Assembly (NCBI RefSeq): GCF_000243115.2
Contig: NZ_CP007035.1
Location: 558,001 to 622,000, forward strand
Direction: 5' to 3'
Source of the DNA: Niabella soli DSM 19437
GTDB taxonomy: Bacteria > Bacteroidota > Bacteroidia > Chitinophagales > Chitinophagaceae
DNA: 64,000 nt
The notes beneath the pieces were generated by a model that was given only the letters and a program-made list of their open reading frames with translations, was not told the origin of the DNA and ran no database searches. The translations under genes and the position numbers were made by a program. Shown here piece after piece: positions 1-8,778 of this stretch (its first letter is position 1; every line of letters begins with the position of its first letter).

Positions 1-193
1 CGCGGAGCTCGTTGTCTGCGGCTCTTACCAGGAAGGCGGCGCTCATGCTGTCGACTGTAACGGTAAGATTGTTAGCAGCGCTGTCCTGCTTAACATTGTT
101 GGCGGAGTCCGCTTCGGCTACCGGGGTCTTAGGCTGCTGATTACAGGACCAAAAAAATATAGTTGTCAAAAGGAATATGCTTACTGTTTTCAT
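1..193 (-). CDS. Lipoprotein, DUF4142-like, N-terminal part only
   Basis: The reading frame starts at an ATG at 193 on the minus strand and runs off the left edge, so only about 64 residues are visible. It begins with a lipoprotein signal: Met-Lys, a hydrophobic stretch, then FFWSC with Cys17 as the lipidated residue. A low-complexity linker follows, then the segment AAFLVRAADNELR, which resembles the opening of DUF4142 domains (a ferritin-like helical fold, often secreted or periplasmic). The DUF4142 assignment is inference from a short piece; the lipoprotein call is firmer. The DUF2383 gene next door belongs to the same general ferritin-like group, which fits a shared stress role. Confidence 0.6.
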   Translation of the reverse strand, partial: MKTVSIFLLTTIFFWSCNQQPKTPVAEADSANNVKQDSAANNLTVTVDSMSAAFLVRAADNELR

Positions 194-338
194 TTTTTAT
201 ATTTTAGAATTAGCTAATGGATATAACATCTATCAATAGCTAAAAAAATGATGCCGGTTTGGGTTCTGTTTATCCCGGGGTTTGCATTCGCTGATACGGA
301 GCATTTAATTCCTTTTAGCGGGGTATTATTTCCACACA

Positions 339-800
339 TCAACCGGATGAAGCGTTTCTTAACGCTCTTATCTGGTGCTCCGATTCGGTGAGGGTAGCTT
401 CCTGTGCGATCAGGAGGTTAGAAAGTTCGTCTGGTAGCCCGGGCTCATTTAAAGCCTCTTTATAGGCATTGCGTGCGGCGCTCTCCACTTTTTCGGCAAC
501 TTCAAGGACCGTTCTTTTGTCGGTAATACCGGTGAATATTGTTTTAACGTCCAGCCATAAGCGGTACAATTTTCCTGCGCCGGTAGTGCCGGTAGTGGCT
601 TCGCCTCCAAGGAAATCGACCAGCCGTGCAAGGTCGGTATTATGGTCATGGCTGATAATTATCATTTTGCCAAAAATAGATTTCAGGTAATTATCCTGCT
701 CTTCTTTTAGTTCAGCCACTGCCTTTTCATAACCTGCAATGCGGTCGTTATTGATCCGTATCAGGTCATTTAACAAATCAATAAAGTTATGATAAACCAT
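339..800 (-). CDS. PA2169-type four-helix-bundle protein (DUF2383)
   Basis: This 153-residue protein is fully helical in appearance and carries the DUF2383 pattern near its start, DLIRINNDRIAGYEKA (about residues 10-26), followed by a Gly-Thr-rich turn GGEATTGTTGAGKLYR near residue 65 and a closing helix with Glu/His. The family is a ferritin-like four-helix bundle of unproven function, often found in stress-induced clusters of soil bacteria. No signal peptide is seen, so it is probably cytoplasmic. A paralogue at 1915-2373 shares the INNDRIAGY core and the TGTTGSGK turn. Two small basic genes lie just upstream on the same strand, and a shared transcript is plausible. Confidence 0.85.
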   Translation of the reverse strand: MVYHNFIDLLNDLIRINNDRIAGYEKAVAELKEEQDNYLKSIFGKMIIISHDHNTDLARLVDFLGGEATTGTTGAGKLYRLWLDVKTIFTGITDKRTVLEVAEKVESAARNAYKEALNEPGLPDELSNLLIAQEATLTESEHQIRALRNASSG

Positions 801-815
801 GACGCTGTTTTTATC

Positions 816-965
816 CTAATGGTGCTTAAAATAATGGATCTCCCTTTCGTGATTTTTGGCCGCCTCCAGTGTGTCGAAAGTGCCCAGGTTCCTGCGCTTG
901 TTTGTTTTCTTGTCCGGCATTCGGGAGTATAAGCGGTACTTGCCGGATTTTAATTTTCGGATCAT
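816..965 (-). CDS. Small basic protein of 49 residues, hidden gene
   Basis: Read directly from the minus strand: ATG at 965, TAG at 816, 49 codons. The product starts MIRKLKSGKYRLYSR and continues with KKTNKRRNLGTFDT, then a helix with EAAKNHEREIHYFKHH. The middle Lys/Arg cluster and the GTF turn resemble a short conserved family seen in many proteobacterial and Bacteroidota genomes, where the pattern is YSR..dpkTgKRRNLGTF...A..HER...YFK. No function is known to me. It sits 15 bp from the DUF2383 start and 25 bp from the DUF6496 stop, all on the minus strand, so it likely belongs to one operon. It is below the length cut-off of many gene finders. Confidence 0.75.
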   Translation of the reverse strand: MIRKLKSGKYRLYSRMPDKKTNKRRNLGTFDTLEAAKNHEREIHYFKHH

Positions 966-990
966 TGTTTATTTTTTTATTAAAGAAAGA

Positions 991-1494
991 TTACATCGCT
1001 GTCTGCTGCATTTTCCTGCTGCGCGCAGCTTTTTTTGCGGCCATTGATCTGCCGGTTGTTCCTTTTGTTCTTGCCGCTTTTTTTGCTGCGGCAGTACGTG
1101 CTGCAGCGGTTCTTTTTTGTGCCGCTGTTTTCGCCTGGCGCGATAAGGCTTCATGAGATACTGTGGTGGTAGGTTCTTTTTGCAGCGCCTTTTCCCTGGC
1201 GGCTGACCGGGTGCGTGAAACAGGCTCATGCGCCTGCCCTTTTTTATAGGCACTTTCCGCGCTTTTCCTTGTTTTTTCAGAGACCGTACCTTTCTTTGGC
1301 GGTTTTAAGTCAACACCGGCCCTCCGGGCTTGTGATAATCCAATGGCAATAGCCTGTTTGGCAGAGCGTGCGCCATGTTTCCCTTTTCTGATTTTTTCTA
1401 TCTCTTCCTGAACGAATGCGCCGGCCTGGGTAGAGGGGGCTTCCCCTTTTCTTTTAGCGGCGGCTGCTTTTTTAATGGTACTTTTTAAAGGCAT
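991..1494 (-). CDS. DUF6496 protein with histone-H1-like basic tail
   Basis: The chosen start at 1494 gives MPLKSTIKKAAAAK, 167 residues; a longer frame to 1527 adds 11 residues that look unlike the family. Residues about 15-60 hold the DUF6496 core: EAPSTQAGAFVQEEIEKIRK, then KHGARSAKQAIAIGLSQARRAG. The C-terminal half is almost only Ala, Lys, Arg and Thr (TAAAKKAART, AAKKAARS), a composition like eukaryotic H1 tails and bacterial histone-like proteins, which suggests nucleic-acid binding. That activity is inference; the domain has no proven role known to me. It would be the first gene of the minus-strand set running down to the left edge. Confidence 0.8.
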   Translation of the reverse strand: MPLKSTIKKAAAAKRKGEAPSTQAGAFVQEEIEKIRKGKHGARSAKQAIAIGLSQARRAGVDLKPPKKGTVSEKTRKSAESAYKKGQAHEPVSRTRSAAREKALQKEPTTTVSHEALSRQAKTAAQKRTAAARTAAAKKAARTKGTTGRSMAAKKAARSRKMQQTAM

Positions 1495-1659
1495 AAAAAA
1501 TGTTTTTGTTACTGATAAGGAGCACAAGAAATAAGCCGAAAAAGAAAGATCTTACGGATGGGTACGTCCGGCCGTCGGAATTTTAACGAATAACCTGCGA
1601 TACGGGCGGGGCGGCAGCCAGGTTTGGCCTGATCTTGGCATCCTTAGTAAATAAAAGCT

Positions 1660-1914
1660 ATGGAAGATAGTAATAACATATTCACAATAGCGGTTACCAT
1701 TAACGGCAAGAGCCAGCAGGTAGAAGTAGTTACGGCCGAAACGACGGATGGCGTTGCATTTTATAAATGTAATATAGCCAGTGAAGAAATAACCCAGGTA
1801 CGAAAAGATACCGATCGCTGGAAACAATTATGGGGGTCGTTAACTGAAATGGAAATTGAAAGTATTGGCGCCGCTATTGACGCTTATTTCGAAAAAAATA
1901 AGATCACCTCATAA
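1660..1914 (+). CDS. Hypothetical 84-residue cytoplasmic protein
   Basis: The frame starts at ATG 1660 and ends with TAA at 1912-1914; the next gene begins at the very next base (TAA then ATG), so the two are probably co-translated. The protein reads as a small alpha/beta fold: MEDSNNIFTIAVTINGKSQQ gives two strands, followed by VAFYKC and an acidic helix ending DAYFEKNK. It has no signal peptide or membrane segment. I recognise the general type as a short conserved protein of Sphingobacteria-like genomes but cannot assign a family or function. Confidence 0.65.
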   Translation: MEDSNNIFTIAVTINGKSQQVEVVTAETTDGVAFYKCNIASEEITQVRKDTDRWKQLWGSLTEMEIESIGAAIDAYFEKNKITS

Positions 1915-2373
1915 ATGACTTTTATGTCTTATACACTTGATGGTGAAATATTGAACGACCTGTTGCTTATTAATAATGACCGCATCGCCGGCTATAACAG
2001 GGCTATTGACGAATTAGAAGATGCGGAAGATGCCGGACTGAAAAATTTATTCCAGCACTATATCGATAACAGTAACATTTTTATTACAGAGCTAACGGAT
2101 GAATTAAAAGCATCGGAACAGCCCGTTGCTACTGGTACAACCGGCAGCGGCAAAATTTATAAAGCCTGGATGGAGATCAAGGCTTTCTTTACGGGTAATG
2201 ACCGGCAAACAATCCTGAACAGTTGCGAAGCCATTGAAGATGCCGCCAAGAAAGCCTACGAAACTGCATTGAATCAACCCGGCTTATTGCCTGAAACGTT
2301 TTTACTTATCGAAAGACAAAGCAACCATTTGGTGAAGGCGCACGATCAGATAAAAAAACTCAGGGACGCATAA
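1915..2373 (+). CDS. PA2169-type four-helix-bundle protein (DUF2383), second copy
   Basis: This 152-residue protein is a paralogue of the one encoded at 339-800. It shares the core LLINNDRIAGYNRAI, the turn VATGTTGSGKIYKAWMEIK and the closing QIKKLRDA helix. Alignment with the paralogue favours the second Met (base 1924) as the start, since MSYTLDG then lines up with MVYHNF; the first ATG at 1915 follows directly on the stop of the upstream gene. The family is a ferritin-like helical bundle without proven function. Its presence on both sides of the basic-protein genes points to a local duplication within a stress island. Confidence 0.85.
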   Translation: MTFMSYTLDGEILNDLLLINNDRIAGYNRAIDELEDAEDAGLKNLFQHYIDNSNIFITELTDELKASEQPVATGTTGSGKIYKAWMEIKAFFTGNDRQTILNSCEAIEDAAKKAYETALNQPGLLPETFLLIERQSNHLVKAHDQIKKLRDA

Positions 2374-2444
2374 AAGAAGCGGTTATTTATGGGGGAAATT
2401 GCCTGTTAATTGTTGGCGGGTTATCTTTAGAAAAATTTAGATAC

Positions 2445-4646
2445 ATGCGCCTGAAAAAAATGATTGCTTTTATTGGTTTGTTATGGAGTTGTGGTCCGGT
2501 TTTATCACAGGAGCATCCTTCCATCTGGTTTGCCAAACCCGGGTTGAAATGGGATGCCGAAGGATTGCCTATCGGCAACGGGCGCCTGGGCGCGATGATG
2601 ATGGGAGGCGTGGCAAACGACACGATCCAGTTTAACGAGCAAAGCCTTTGGAGCGGCGATAACAACTGGGACGGCGCCTATGAAACCGGCGACCATGGCT
2701 TTGGAAGTTACCGGAATTTCGGTGCACTGGTGGTTAATTTCGATGGAGACAAAAGCAGCTCCGGTTACAGGAGGGGGCTGAACCTTACCGATGGGATCTA
2801 CACGGCATCCCTTACAATTAATAAAACGCAATACAAACGTGAAGCTTTTGCCAGCCATCCGGACCAGGTGATGGTATTCCGGTACACGGCTCAAAATGGA
2901 CGTTTGTCCGGGCGCATAAGCCTTCACTCCGCGCAGGGCGCCAGCGCGCGGGCAACCGGCAACAGCCTGCAGTTTGCGGGCACGATGCCCAACCAATTAC
3001 AGTATGCAGCAAAAATGCTGCTGCAGCAGGAAGGGGGAACGGTTACGACGCTCGACAGTCAGTTGGTTTTTACCGGGTGCAAAACGCTTACCCTTTATTT
3101 GGATGCCCGTACGAATTACAAGCCTGATTATACTGCCGATTGGCGGGGTGCTGCCCCCCGGCCCGTTATAGAAAAAGAACTGGCGGCGGCGCTGCGGAAA
3201 ACCTATGAGCAATTGCGTGCGGCACATATAAAAGATTTTACAGCACTGGCGGCGGCGGCACACATTGATGTAGGTACCACGCCTGTTGCTTTGCGGGCAT
3301 TGCCCACCGATCTGCGCCTGCAAAAATATGCAGCCGGCGGCGCTGATCCGGATCTGGAAGAAACTGTATTCCAGTTTGGCCGTTACCTGCTGATCAGCTC
3401 CTCACGGCCCGGTGGATTGCCGGCGAATTTGCAGGGGCTCTGGAATAACAGTAACACACCTCCCTGGGCCAGCGATTATCATAATAATATCAACATCCAA
3501 ATGAATTATTGGGCTGCCGAAAACACCAATTTGTCTGCCTGCCATATACCCCTTATCGATTATATTGTGGCCCAGGCGGAACCCTGCCGCATCGCTACCC
3601 GCAAGGCTTTTGGCGCTGCTACCCGTGGGTGGACGGCCCGCACGAGTCAGAGTATTTTTGGCGGCAACGGGTGGGAATGGAATATTCCTGCAAGCGCCTG
3701 GTATGCCCATCATGTATTTGAGCATTGGGCTTTTACCAAAGACAGGGATTATCTTAAAAAAACGGCATACCCTGTTTTAAAAGAGATCTGTAATTTTTGG
3801 GAAGACCGGCTAAAGCAATTGCCCGACGGAAGCCTGGTAGTGCCCAATGGCTGGTCGCCGGAGCATGGCCCGCGCGAAGATGGGGTGATGCACGATCAGC
3901 AACTGGTGTGGGACCTGTTTCAGAATTACCTGGATGCGGCTAAGGCGCTGAACACCGACCCCGCATACCAGTTAAAAGTAGCAGACATGCAGCGGCGCCT
4001 GGCGCCCAATAAGATCGGCAAATGGGGACAGTTACAGGAATGGCAGGAAGACCGGGATGATCCCAATGACCAGCACCGGCACACTTCTCATTTGTTTGCT
4101 GTATACCCGGGCCGGCAGATCAGCCTCACCCAGACGCCGGAACTGGCAAAAGCGGCCATTATTTCTTTGCGCAGCCGCAGCGGCAATTATGGGAAAAACA
4201 TTGATAAGCCTTTCACTGTGGCTTCAACAATAGGCGATAGCCGCCGCTCCTGGACCTGGCCCTGGCGTTGTGCGCTATGGGCGCGGCTGGGTGAAGGAGA
4301 GAAGGCGGGAATGATGGTACGCGGATTGCTTACCTATAACATGCTGCCCAACCTGTTGGCAACCCATCCGCCCCTGCAGTTGGATGGTAATTTCGGCATC
4401 AGCGGGGCTATTCCGGAGATGCTGTTACAAAGTCATGCCGGCGAAATAAGCCTGTTGCCGGCGATCCCGGAAAGCTGGAAGCAGGCCGGTTCATTTAATG
4501 GCCTGCGGGCCCGCGGTGGATTTACGGTAAGTTGTAGCTGGAAAGCCGGCCGGGTGACCGGCTATCATATTGTTTCAAAAACGCGCCAAAAAGTATGGGT
4601 GCGTGTGAACGGAGAGCGGAAAGAAATAGTTTCGGAGCAATTATAA
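2445..4646 (+). CDS. GH95 family alpha-L-fucosidase / galactosidase, secreted
   Basis: The 733-residue product has a signal peptide ending near LLWSCGPVLSQ (residue 22), so it acts in the periplasm or outside. GH95 enzymes invert and cleave alpha-1,2-fucose (some alpha-galactose) from glycans. The N-terminal beta-sandwich shows LPIGNGRLGAMMMGG and NEQSLWSG (about residues 41-70). In the (alpha/alpha)6 domain NINIQMNYW (348-356) carries the Asn pair used to activate water, LQEWQED (around 530-536) carries the general acid Glu, and LDGNFG (646-651) carries the conserved Asp647. HRHTSHLF is also present. The gene looks GC-richer than its flanks. It is about 50-80 residues shorter than many GH95 enzymes, mainly in the N-terminal domain. 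Confidence 0.9.
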   Translation: MRLKKMIAFIGLLWSCGPVLSQEHPSIWFAKPGLKWDAEGLPIGNGRLGAMMMGGVANDTIQFNEQSLWSGDNNWDGAYETGDHGFGSYRNFGALVVNFDGDKSSSGYRRGLNLTDGIYTASLTINKTQYKREAFASHPDQVMVFRYTAQNGRLSGRISLHSAQGASARATGNSLQFAGTMPNQLQYAAKMLLQQEGGTVTTLDSQLVFTGCKTLTLYLDARTNYKPDYTADWRGAAPRPVIEKELAAALRKTYEQLRAAHIKDFTALAAAAHIDVGTTPVALRALPTDLRLQKYAAGGADPDLEETVFQFGRYLLISSSRPGGLPANLQGLWNNSNTPPWASDYHNNINIQMNYWAAENTNLSACHIPLIDYIVAQAEPCRIATRKAFGAATRGWTARTSQSIFGGNGWEWNIPASAWYAHHVFEHWAFTKDRDYLKKTAYPVLKEICNFWEDRLKQLPDGSLVVPNGWSPEHGPREDGVMHDQQLVWDLFQNYLDAAKALNTDPAYQLKVADMQRRLAPNKIGKWGQLQEWQEDRDDPNDQHRHTSHLFAVYPGRQISLTQTPELAKAAIISLRSRSGNYGKNIDKPFTVASTIGDSRRSWTWPWRCALWARLGEGEKAGMMVRGLLTYNMLPNLLATHPPLQLDGNFGISGAIPEMLLQSHAGEISLLPAIPESWKQAGSFNGLRARGGFTVSCSWKAGRVTGYHIVSKTRQKVWVRVNGERKEIVSEQL

Positions 4647-4840
4647 AAGATCAGACGGGCGCTGCTACCCGTTTAATAATGTATTTTTTCGAAAAGCTGG
4701 CTGCACTGCGGAAGGGACTTGACTTGTGGTGTAATTAATATAAATTCGTGGAGGGATCACCAATATTGTTTTTTTAACCGGTTTTCTTTTTAAAGAAATA
4801 GTTATATTCCCGACCTTCTCAGGAACCTAATAAAAAATAT

Positions 4841-7111
4841 ATGGGGCACTTGCCAAAATTAATAGAAGACCTGGCTTTGATCCTTATTGCAGGAGCATTG
4901 GTAACCCTGCTTTTCCGTAAAATAAAACAACCCCTCGTGTTGGGTTATATAATTGCCGGTTTCCTGGTGAGCCCGCATTTTATATTTACCCCCAATGTTG
5001 TAGACCAGGAGAACGTAAAAACCCTTGCGGACATCGGCGTTATTTTCCTGTTATTTAGCCTGGGGCTGGAATTTAGTTTTAAAAAACTGGTGCGGGTAGG
5101 CGGCACTGCTTCGATCACAGCATTTACCGAAATTATTTTTATAACGGTAGCGGGATACTGCACCGGCAAACTGATGGGGTGGAACACAATGGACAGTATG
5201 TTTCTCGGCGGTATGCTGGCCAGTTCTTCCACTACTATTATTTTAAGAGCGTTTGATGAACTGGGCGTAAAGACAAAACAGTTTGCCCGTATCGTATTTG
5301 GCGTACTGATCGTGGAAGATATTGTGGTGATCCTGTTAATGGTATTGCTGTCTACCATAGCCGTTACCAAGAATTTTGAAGGAACACAAATTCTTTTTAC
5401 TGTATTGAAATTATTGTTTTTCCTGGGAATGTGGTTTATAGTAGGTATTTTTTTATTGCCCACTTTTTTGCGGGTAGCGCGCAAGTTGCTTGACGAGGAA
5501 ACCCTGCTGATATTGGCGCTGGGCCTGTGTTTGGGAATGGTGGTGTTGGCAACCCAGGTCGGCTTTTCAGCAGAACTGGGTGCTTTTGTAATGGGCTCGA
5601 TCATGGCGGAAACAACATTGGCGGAGAAAGTGGAGCACCAGATCAAACCGGTAAAAGATCTTTTCGGAGCTGTTTTTTTTGTTTCGGTAGGCATGATGAT
5701 CGACCCCAAGGCCATAGCTGCGTATGGGGTACCCATCCTGATCGTTACCCTGCTGACGGTATTGGGGAAACTGATCAGTACTACCATTGGCGCGCTGATT
5801 TCCGGACAGCCTTTAAAACAGTCGGTACAGGTAGGTATGAGCATGGCCCAGATCGGGGAGTTTGCTTTTATCGTGGCTACCCTGGGGCTTTCCCTGGGAG
5901 TTATTTCGGAGTTCCTTTTTCCAATAGCAGTAGGCGCGTCTGCTCTTACAACCTTCAGTACGCCTTACCTGATCAAGTTTTCGGAACCTTTTTATAACCG
6001 CCTTGCAAAATTGCTGCCGGTGAAATGGGTGCAGAAATTGAATCGTTATGCAACCAGCACCCAGCAGATACAGGCCGAGAGCGACTGGAAGATCGTTTTA
6101 AAAACCTACCTGCGCATCATTGTTACCAATACCATTATCCTGATCGCCTTATTATTGCTCTGCAAAAACTTTTTACTTCCTTTTGTTGCAGCGCGCGTGG
6201 AGAACGGGCAGTTGCGAAACAGCATTATACTGGTATTTGCCCTGGCTATTGCCGCTCCGTTTTTCTGGGCCTTTATGGCCGGGAAGCCCAAAAGCCAGGC
6301 CTACAAAGAATTATGGGTAGATAAAAAATATAACAAGGGCCCCCTGCTGATCGTGGAAATGCTGCGGCTGACATTAGGGATCTTGTTTATTGCCTTTTAT
6401 GTAAACCTCCTGGTGCCGGCTCGCATCGCGCTTTTTGCCGGGATCCCGATCACCATTCTTGTGATTGTTATTTTTTCAAGCCGGATACAGCGGTTTTACC
6501 AGCGCATGGAAAGACGATTTATGCGGAATTTAAATGAGCGGGAACTGGTGGCTGCTGAAGCCACTACAGTGGAAGATACACTGCAATCAAAGAACAGGGA
6601 AATGGGGTCTAACATGGAGACCTGGGATGCCCATATTGTTGAAATGGAAGTAAACCCGCAGGCCACGGCGATTGGCGTGGCGTTAAAAAACCTGAGGTGG
6701 CGGGAACAGTTTGGGATCAACATCGTTTATATCAGGCGTGGGGAAAAAATAATTCATACCCCGGGAAGGGATAACCGCTTATTGCCTTTTGACCGTGTGG
6801 GCATCCTGGCAACCGATGAACAGGTTGCTGCCTTTAAACCGGTGTTTGATGCAAAAGAAGTGATGGGAGAGGAACTGACCAATATCACGGATATTGTGCT
6901 GCAAAAAGTGCTGGTAGATGAGCACACGCAGCTAAGAGGGTTTACGATCCATAACTCCGGCATCAGGGAAAAAACAAATGGATTGGTAGTGGGTATCGAA
7001 AAAGAAAAGGAACGGATATTGAACCCCGAATCTTCAACGGTGCTCGAGTGGGGCGATATCGTTTGGGTGGTAGGAGACCGGAAAAAACTACAGCGACTGA
7101 TTGTCGACTAA
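4841..7111 (+). CDS. CPA2 family cation:proton antiporter with TrkA-C domains
   Basis: The 756-residue protein opens with about twelve hydrophobic segments typical of the Na+/H+ exchanger fold (residues ~8-390), including GYIIAGFLVSPHF and LFSLGLEF. More membrane segments follow (~430-555). The C-terminal 190 residues are soluble and contain two TrkA-C-like units, one around MEVNPQATAIGVALKNL and one around LRGFTIHNSGIREKTNG, which usually sense nucleotides or ions. No TrkA-N Rossmann domain is evident, so this is the KefB-like but RCK-N-less layout common in Bacteroidota. It likely exchanges K+ or Na+ for protons in the inner membrane. Confidence 0.9.
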   Translation: MGHLPKLIEDLALILIAGALVTLLFRKIKQPLVLGYIIAGFLVSPHFIFTPNVVDQENVKTLADIGVIFLLFSLGLEFSFKKLVRVGGTASITAFTEIIFITVAGYCTGKLMGWNTMDSMFLGGMLASSSTTIILRAFDELGVKTKQFARIVFGVLIVEDIVVILLMVLLSTIAVTKNFEGTQILFTVLKLLFFLGMWFIVGIFLLPTFLRVARKLLDEETLLILALGLCLGMVVLATQVGFSAELGAFVMGSIMAETTLAEKVEHQIKPVKDLFGAVFFVSVGMMIDPKAIAAYGVPILIVTLLTVLGKLISTTIGALISGQPLKQSVQVGMSMAQIGEFAFIVATLGLSLGVISEFLFPIAVGASALTTFSTPYLIKFSEPFYNRLAKLLPVKWVQKLNRYATSTQQIQAESDWKIVLKTYLRIIVTNTIILIALLLLCKNFLLPFVAARVENGQLRNSIILVFALAIAAPFFWAFMAGKPKSQAYKELWVDKKYNKGPLLIVEMLRLTLGILFIAFYVNLLVPARIALFAGIPITILVIVIFSSRIQRFYQRMERRFMRNLNERELVAAEATTVEDTLQSKNREMGSNMETWDAHIVEMEVNPQATAIGVALKNLRWREQFGINIVYIRRGEKIIHTPGRDNRLLPFDRVGILATDEQVAAFKPVFDAKEVMGEELTNITDIVLQKVLVDEHTQLRGFTIHNSGIREKTNGLVVGIEKEKERILNPESSTVLEWGDIVWVVGDRKKLQRLIVD

Positions 7112-7135
7112 GGGTAAGACCTTTATTTTACATTT

Positions 7136-7762
7136 TTATATTTCCTTCGGCGCATATACTTCGTGTATGGGGCTGAACAGGTACAGTTTGCCTGTTTTCA
7201 TTTCGGTACATTCAAACCGCTTGGTGCGCTTTTTCCCTTTTTTAAAAACGCGACCGTCCGGTAAGGCAAACAAGGTTCCCTGGGGCAGTTCTTCCACCAG
7301 GTAATAATGTTTTTTATGCGCGTCGTAACGGTACAAAACCCGTTGCAATCCTTCCTCCGAACAACTGGAGGCTCCAGGATTATGGAGGGAGCGCTGCAGC
7401 TCCGCTTCAATATCCTTCGGGAAGATCTTTTTTTCGATGAACTGGGCCAGCAGTTGCCCGTAATTGTTTTTCCACTCGCGACCATGTGATGCCACGCGCC
7501 TTCCGTGCCGTTCAAAAGTAACCAGGTGGGCCAGCTCGTGCAATAAGGTTATCAGGAATGCATACCGGTTCAGGTTGCCATTTACACTGATCCGGTGATG
7601 TTGCGTATCGATTTTATGCCGGTAATCGCCCAGGACGGAGGTCCGGCTTTTGGCAATAGTAAGATGCACCTTATATTGATTGAGATATGCCAGCACCGGC
7701 TCAAAAGTAGCATCCGGCAGATAATCGGCCAGTTGCCCCATAGGGACTTGTTTCTTAGGCAT
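7136..7762 (-). CDS. SprT-like zinc metalloprotease domain protein
   Basis: This 208-residue protein has the SprT signature LLHELAHLV, with His75, Glu76 and His79, and a likely third ligand in VASHGREW near residue 92. The second half has a Zn-ribbon-like position but reads RYDAHKKHYYLVEELPQGTL, without an obvious CxxC pair, so the ribbon may be degenerate. SprT/Spartan relatives act on DNA-protein crosslinks in eukaryotes; the bacterial role is unproven. It converges with the antiporter gene with only 24 bp between stop codons. Cytoplasmic; no signal peptide. Confidence 0.85.
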   Translation of the reverse strand: MPKKQVPMGQLADYLPDATFEPVLAYLNQYKVHLTIAKSRTSVLGDYRHKIDTQHHRISVNGNLNRYAFLITLLHELAHLVTFERHGRRVASHGREWKNNYGQLLAQFIEKKIFPKDIEAELQRSLHNPGASSCSEEGLQRVLYRYDAHKKHYYLVEELPQGTLFALPDGRVFKKGKKRTKRFECTEMKTGKLYLFSPIHEVYAPKEI

Positions 7763-7962
7763 AGATTCGACCTTTGTTTCTTTTATTCGCCTTTATGCGA
7801 AATTTTTTAGCGAAGCTAACTATAAAGCTAAACATTGTGCAATTGGGGATAAAAAGAGTTTGTTGGAATGTTTGCAATAAAACGAAGGAGTAAAAAATAA
7901 AACGCCTGAAAAAAATTAGTATTTGTTTAAATGTGTAACTTTAAGTGCCTAAAAATTAAACA

Positions 7963-8103
7963 ATGAGAAAGGATGCCCATCTGCCAAAACATTACCCCGG
8001 TAAAAACTACCGGGAAGTTTTTTTATTAAAATGGATATTGGGGATTTTAATTGTTTTAATGCTTTTGTTGTTCATCTACGGACTAACGATATTCAGAAAA
8101 TAG
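7963..8103 (+). CDS. Small single-span membrane protein, 46 residues
   Basis: Read directly from the sequence: ATG at 7963, TAG at 8101. The product starts MRKDAHLPKHYPGKNYREVF, then has one strongly hydrophobic helix (WILGILIVLMLLLFIYGLTI) and ends FRK. A polar basic head and a short basic tail suggest an N-in topology. It ends 26 bp before the converging AtpI-like gene. I do not recognise the family. The clean hydrophobic segment, flanking charge pattern and its own intergenic space support a real gene, but only weakly. Confidence 0.45.
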   Translation: MRKDAHLPKHYPGKNYREVFLLKWILGILIVLMLLLFIYGLTIFRK

Positions 8104-8129
8104 TGCGATAGACTACAGCCGTAAATTAC

Positions 8130-8552
8130 TTACTCCGGCGTTTTTTGTTTGTCGTTAAAAATACGTTTGAGCGTAGTGGTTTCAATTAATGAATAGATAA
8201 TATAAATGCCCAGGCAAATAAACAGTGCGGGCTTATTTATTATTCCCTGCTGGGAATAAATATAGACGAAGGCTGCAGCGCCGCACACCAGGAGCCGGAT
8301 AAGAAAGCCTCCATAAAAGGCGCGTACAAAAACCTGCGGATTGGGGTTGTCAATAGCGCTGGCGGAACGATAGGTATTGAACAGGCTGATCAAAAAAAGC
8401 AGCAGGTTGCCCGTTAATACCACCGTATCGTCAATGTTGTTTTTTCTAAAAGCGTCCTTGCCAAATAAGAACAGGCAACTGATAAGAATAAATACGGCGA
8501 TCATCAGACGGACCGGTTTTTTTATGGCAGCTTTGGCACTGTAATTACTCAT
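8130..8552 (-). CDS. ATP synthase subunit I-like membrane protein
   Basis: Start taken at ATG 8552 (MSNYSAKAAIKKPVRL), giving 140 residues; a longer frame adds an unlikely 15-residue head. Four hydrophobic segments are visible: around LMIAVFILISCLFLF, LTGNLLLFLISLF, GGFLIRLLVCGAAAF and ALFICLGIYIIYSL. That size and layout match the AtpI-like protein found between AtpZ and atpB in many Bacteroidota. Its first codons overlap the end of the AtpZ gene (GATGAGTAA), which indicates translational coupling. The expected next gene, atpB, is absent here. Assignment rests mainly on context plus topology. Confidence 0.6.
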   Translation of the reverse strand: MSNYSAKAAIKKPVRLMIAVFILISCLFLFGKDAFRKNNIDDTVVLTGNLLLFLISLFNTYRSASAIDNPNPQVFVRAFYGGFLIRLLVCGAAAFVYIYSQQGIINKPALFICLGIYIIYSLIETTTLKRIFNDKQKTPE

Positions 8553-8757
8553 CGGGATTTTTCTTATTCGTTTCTTTATAAAGATTGTAAAAAGCACCGC
8601 CCAAAACAGCCAGAGGTAGTACGATCAGGAAAAGCGGCGATACCTGCAGCTTTTTGTCCAGCCACAGACCTGCATACACTGAAAACAGGATCAGTGCCAG
8701 CAACTGTGCGGTAAGACCGATATATTTTAACCACGATCGGGGTGAGCCTTTTTTCAA
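8545..8757 (-). CDS. atpZ: AtpZ/AtpI family protein
   Basis: The protein carries two membrane helices separated by a short loop: WLKYIGLTAQLLALILFSVY, then AGLWLDKKLQVSPL, then FLIVLPLAVLGGAFYNLYK. This is the AtpZ pattern; AtpZ works with AtpI in assembling or loading Mg2+ for F-type ATP synthase. I prefer a TTG start at 8757 (70 residues), because a longer in-frame TTG at 8799 would place the promoter-like TATCTTTG box (8779-8786 on the minus strand) inside the coding region. It overlaps the downstream AtpI-like gene by 8 bp. No other ATP synthase gene follows. Confidence 0.75.
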   Translation of the reverse strand: MKKGSPRSWLKYIGLTAQLLALILFSVYAGLWLDKKLQVSPLFLIVLPLAVLGGAFYNLYKETNKKNPDE

Positions 8758-8778
8758 TGCATTTTTTTCGGTACGGCG

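Noticed and set aside
4945-5844. 299-residue antisense frame inside the antiporter gene
   Set aside because: Shadow frame produced by the codon use of a certain membrane protein gene; Ser/Thr/Ile-rich and without motifs.
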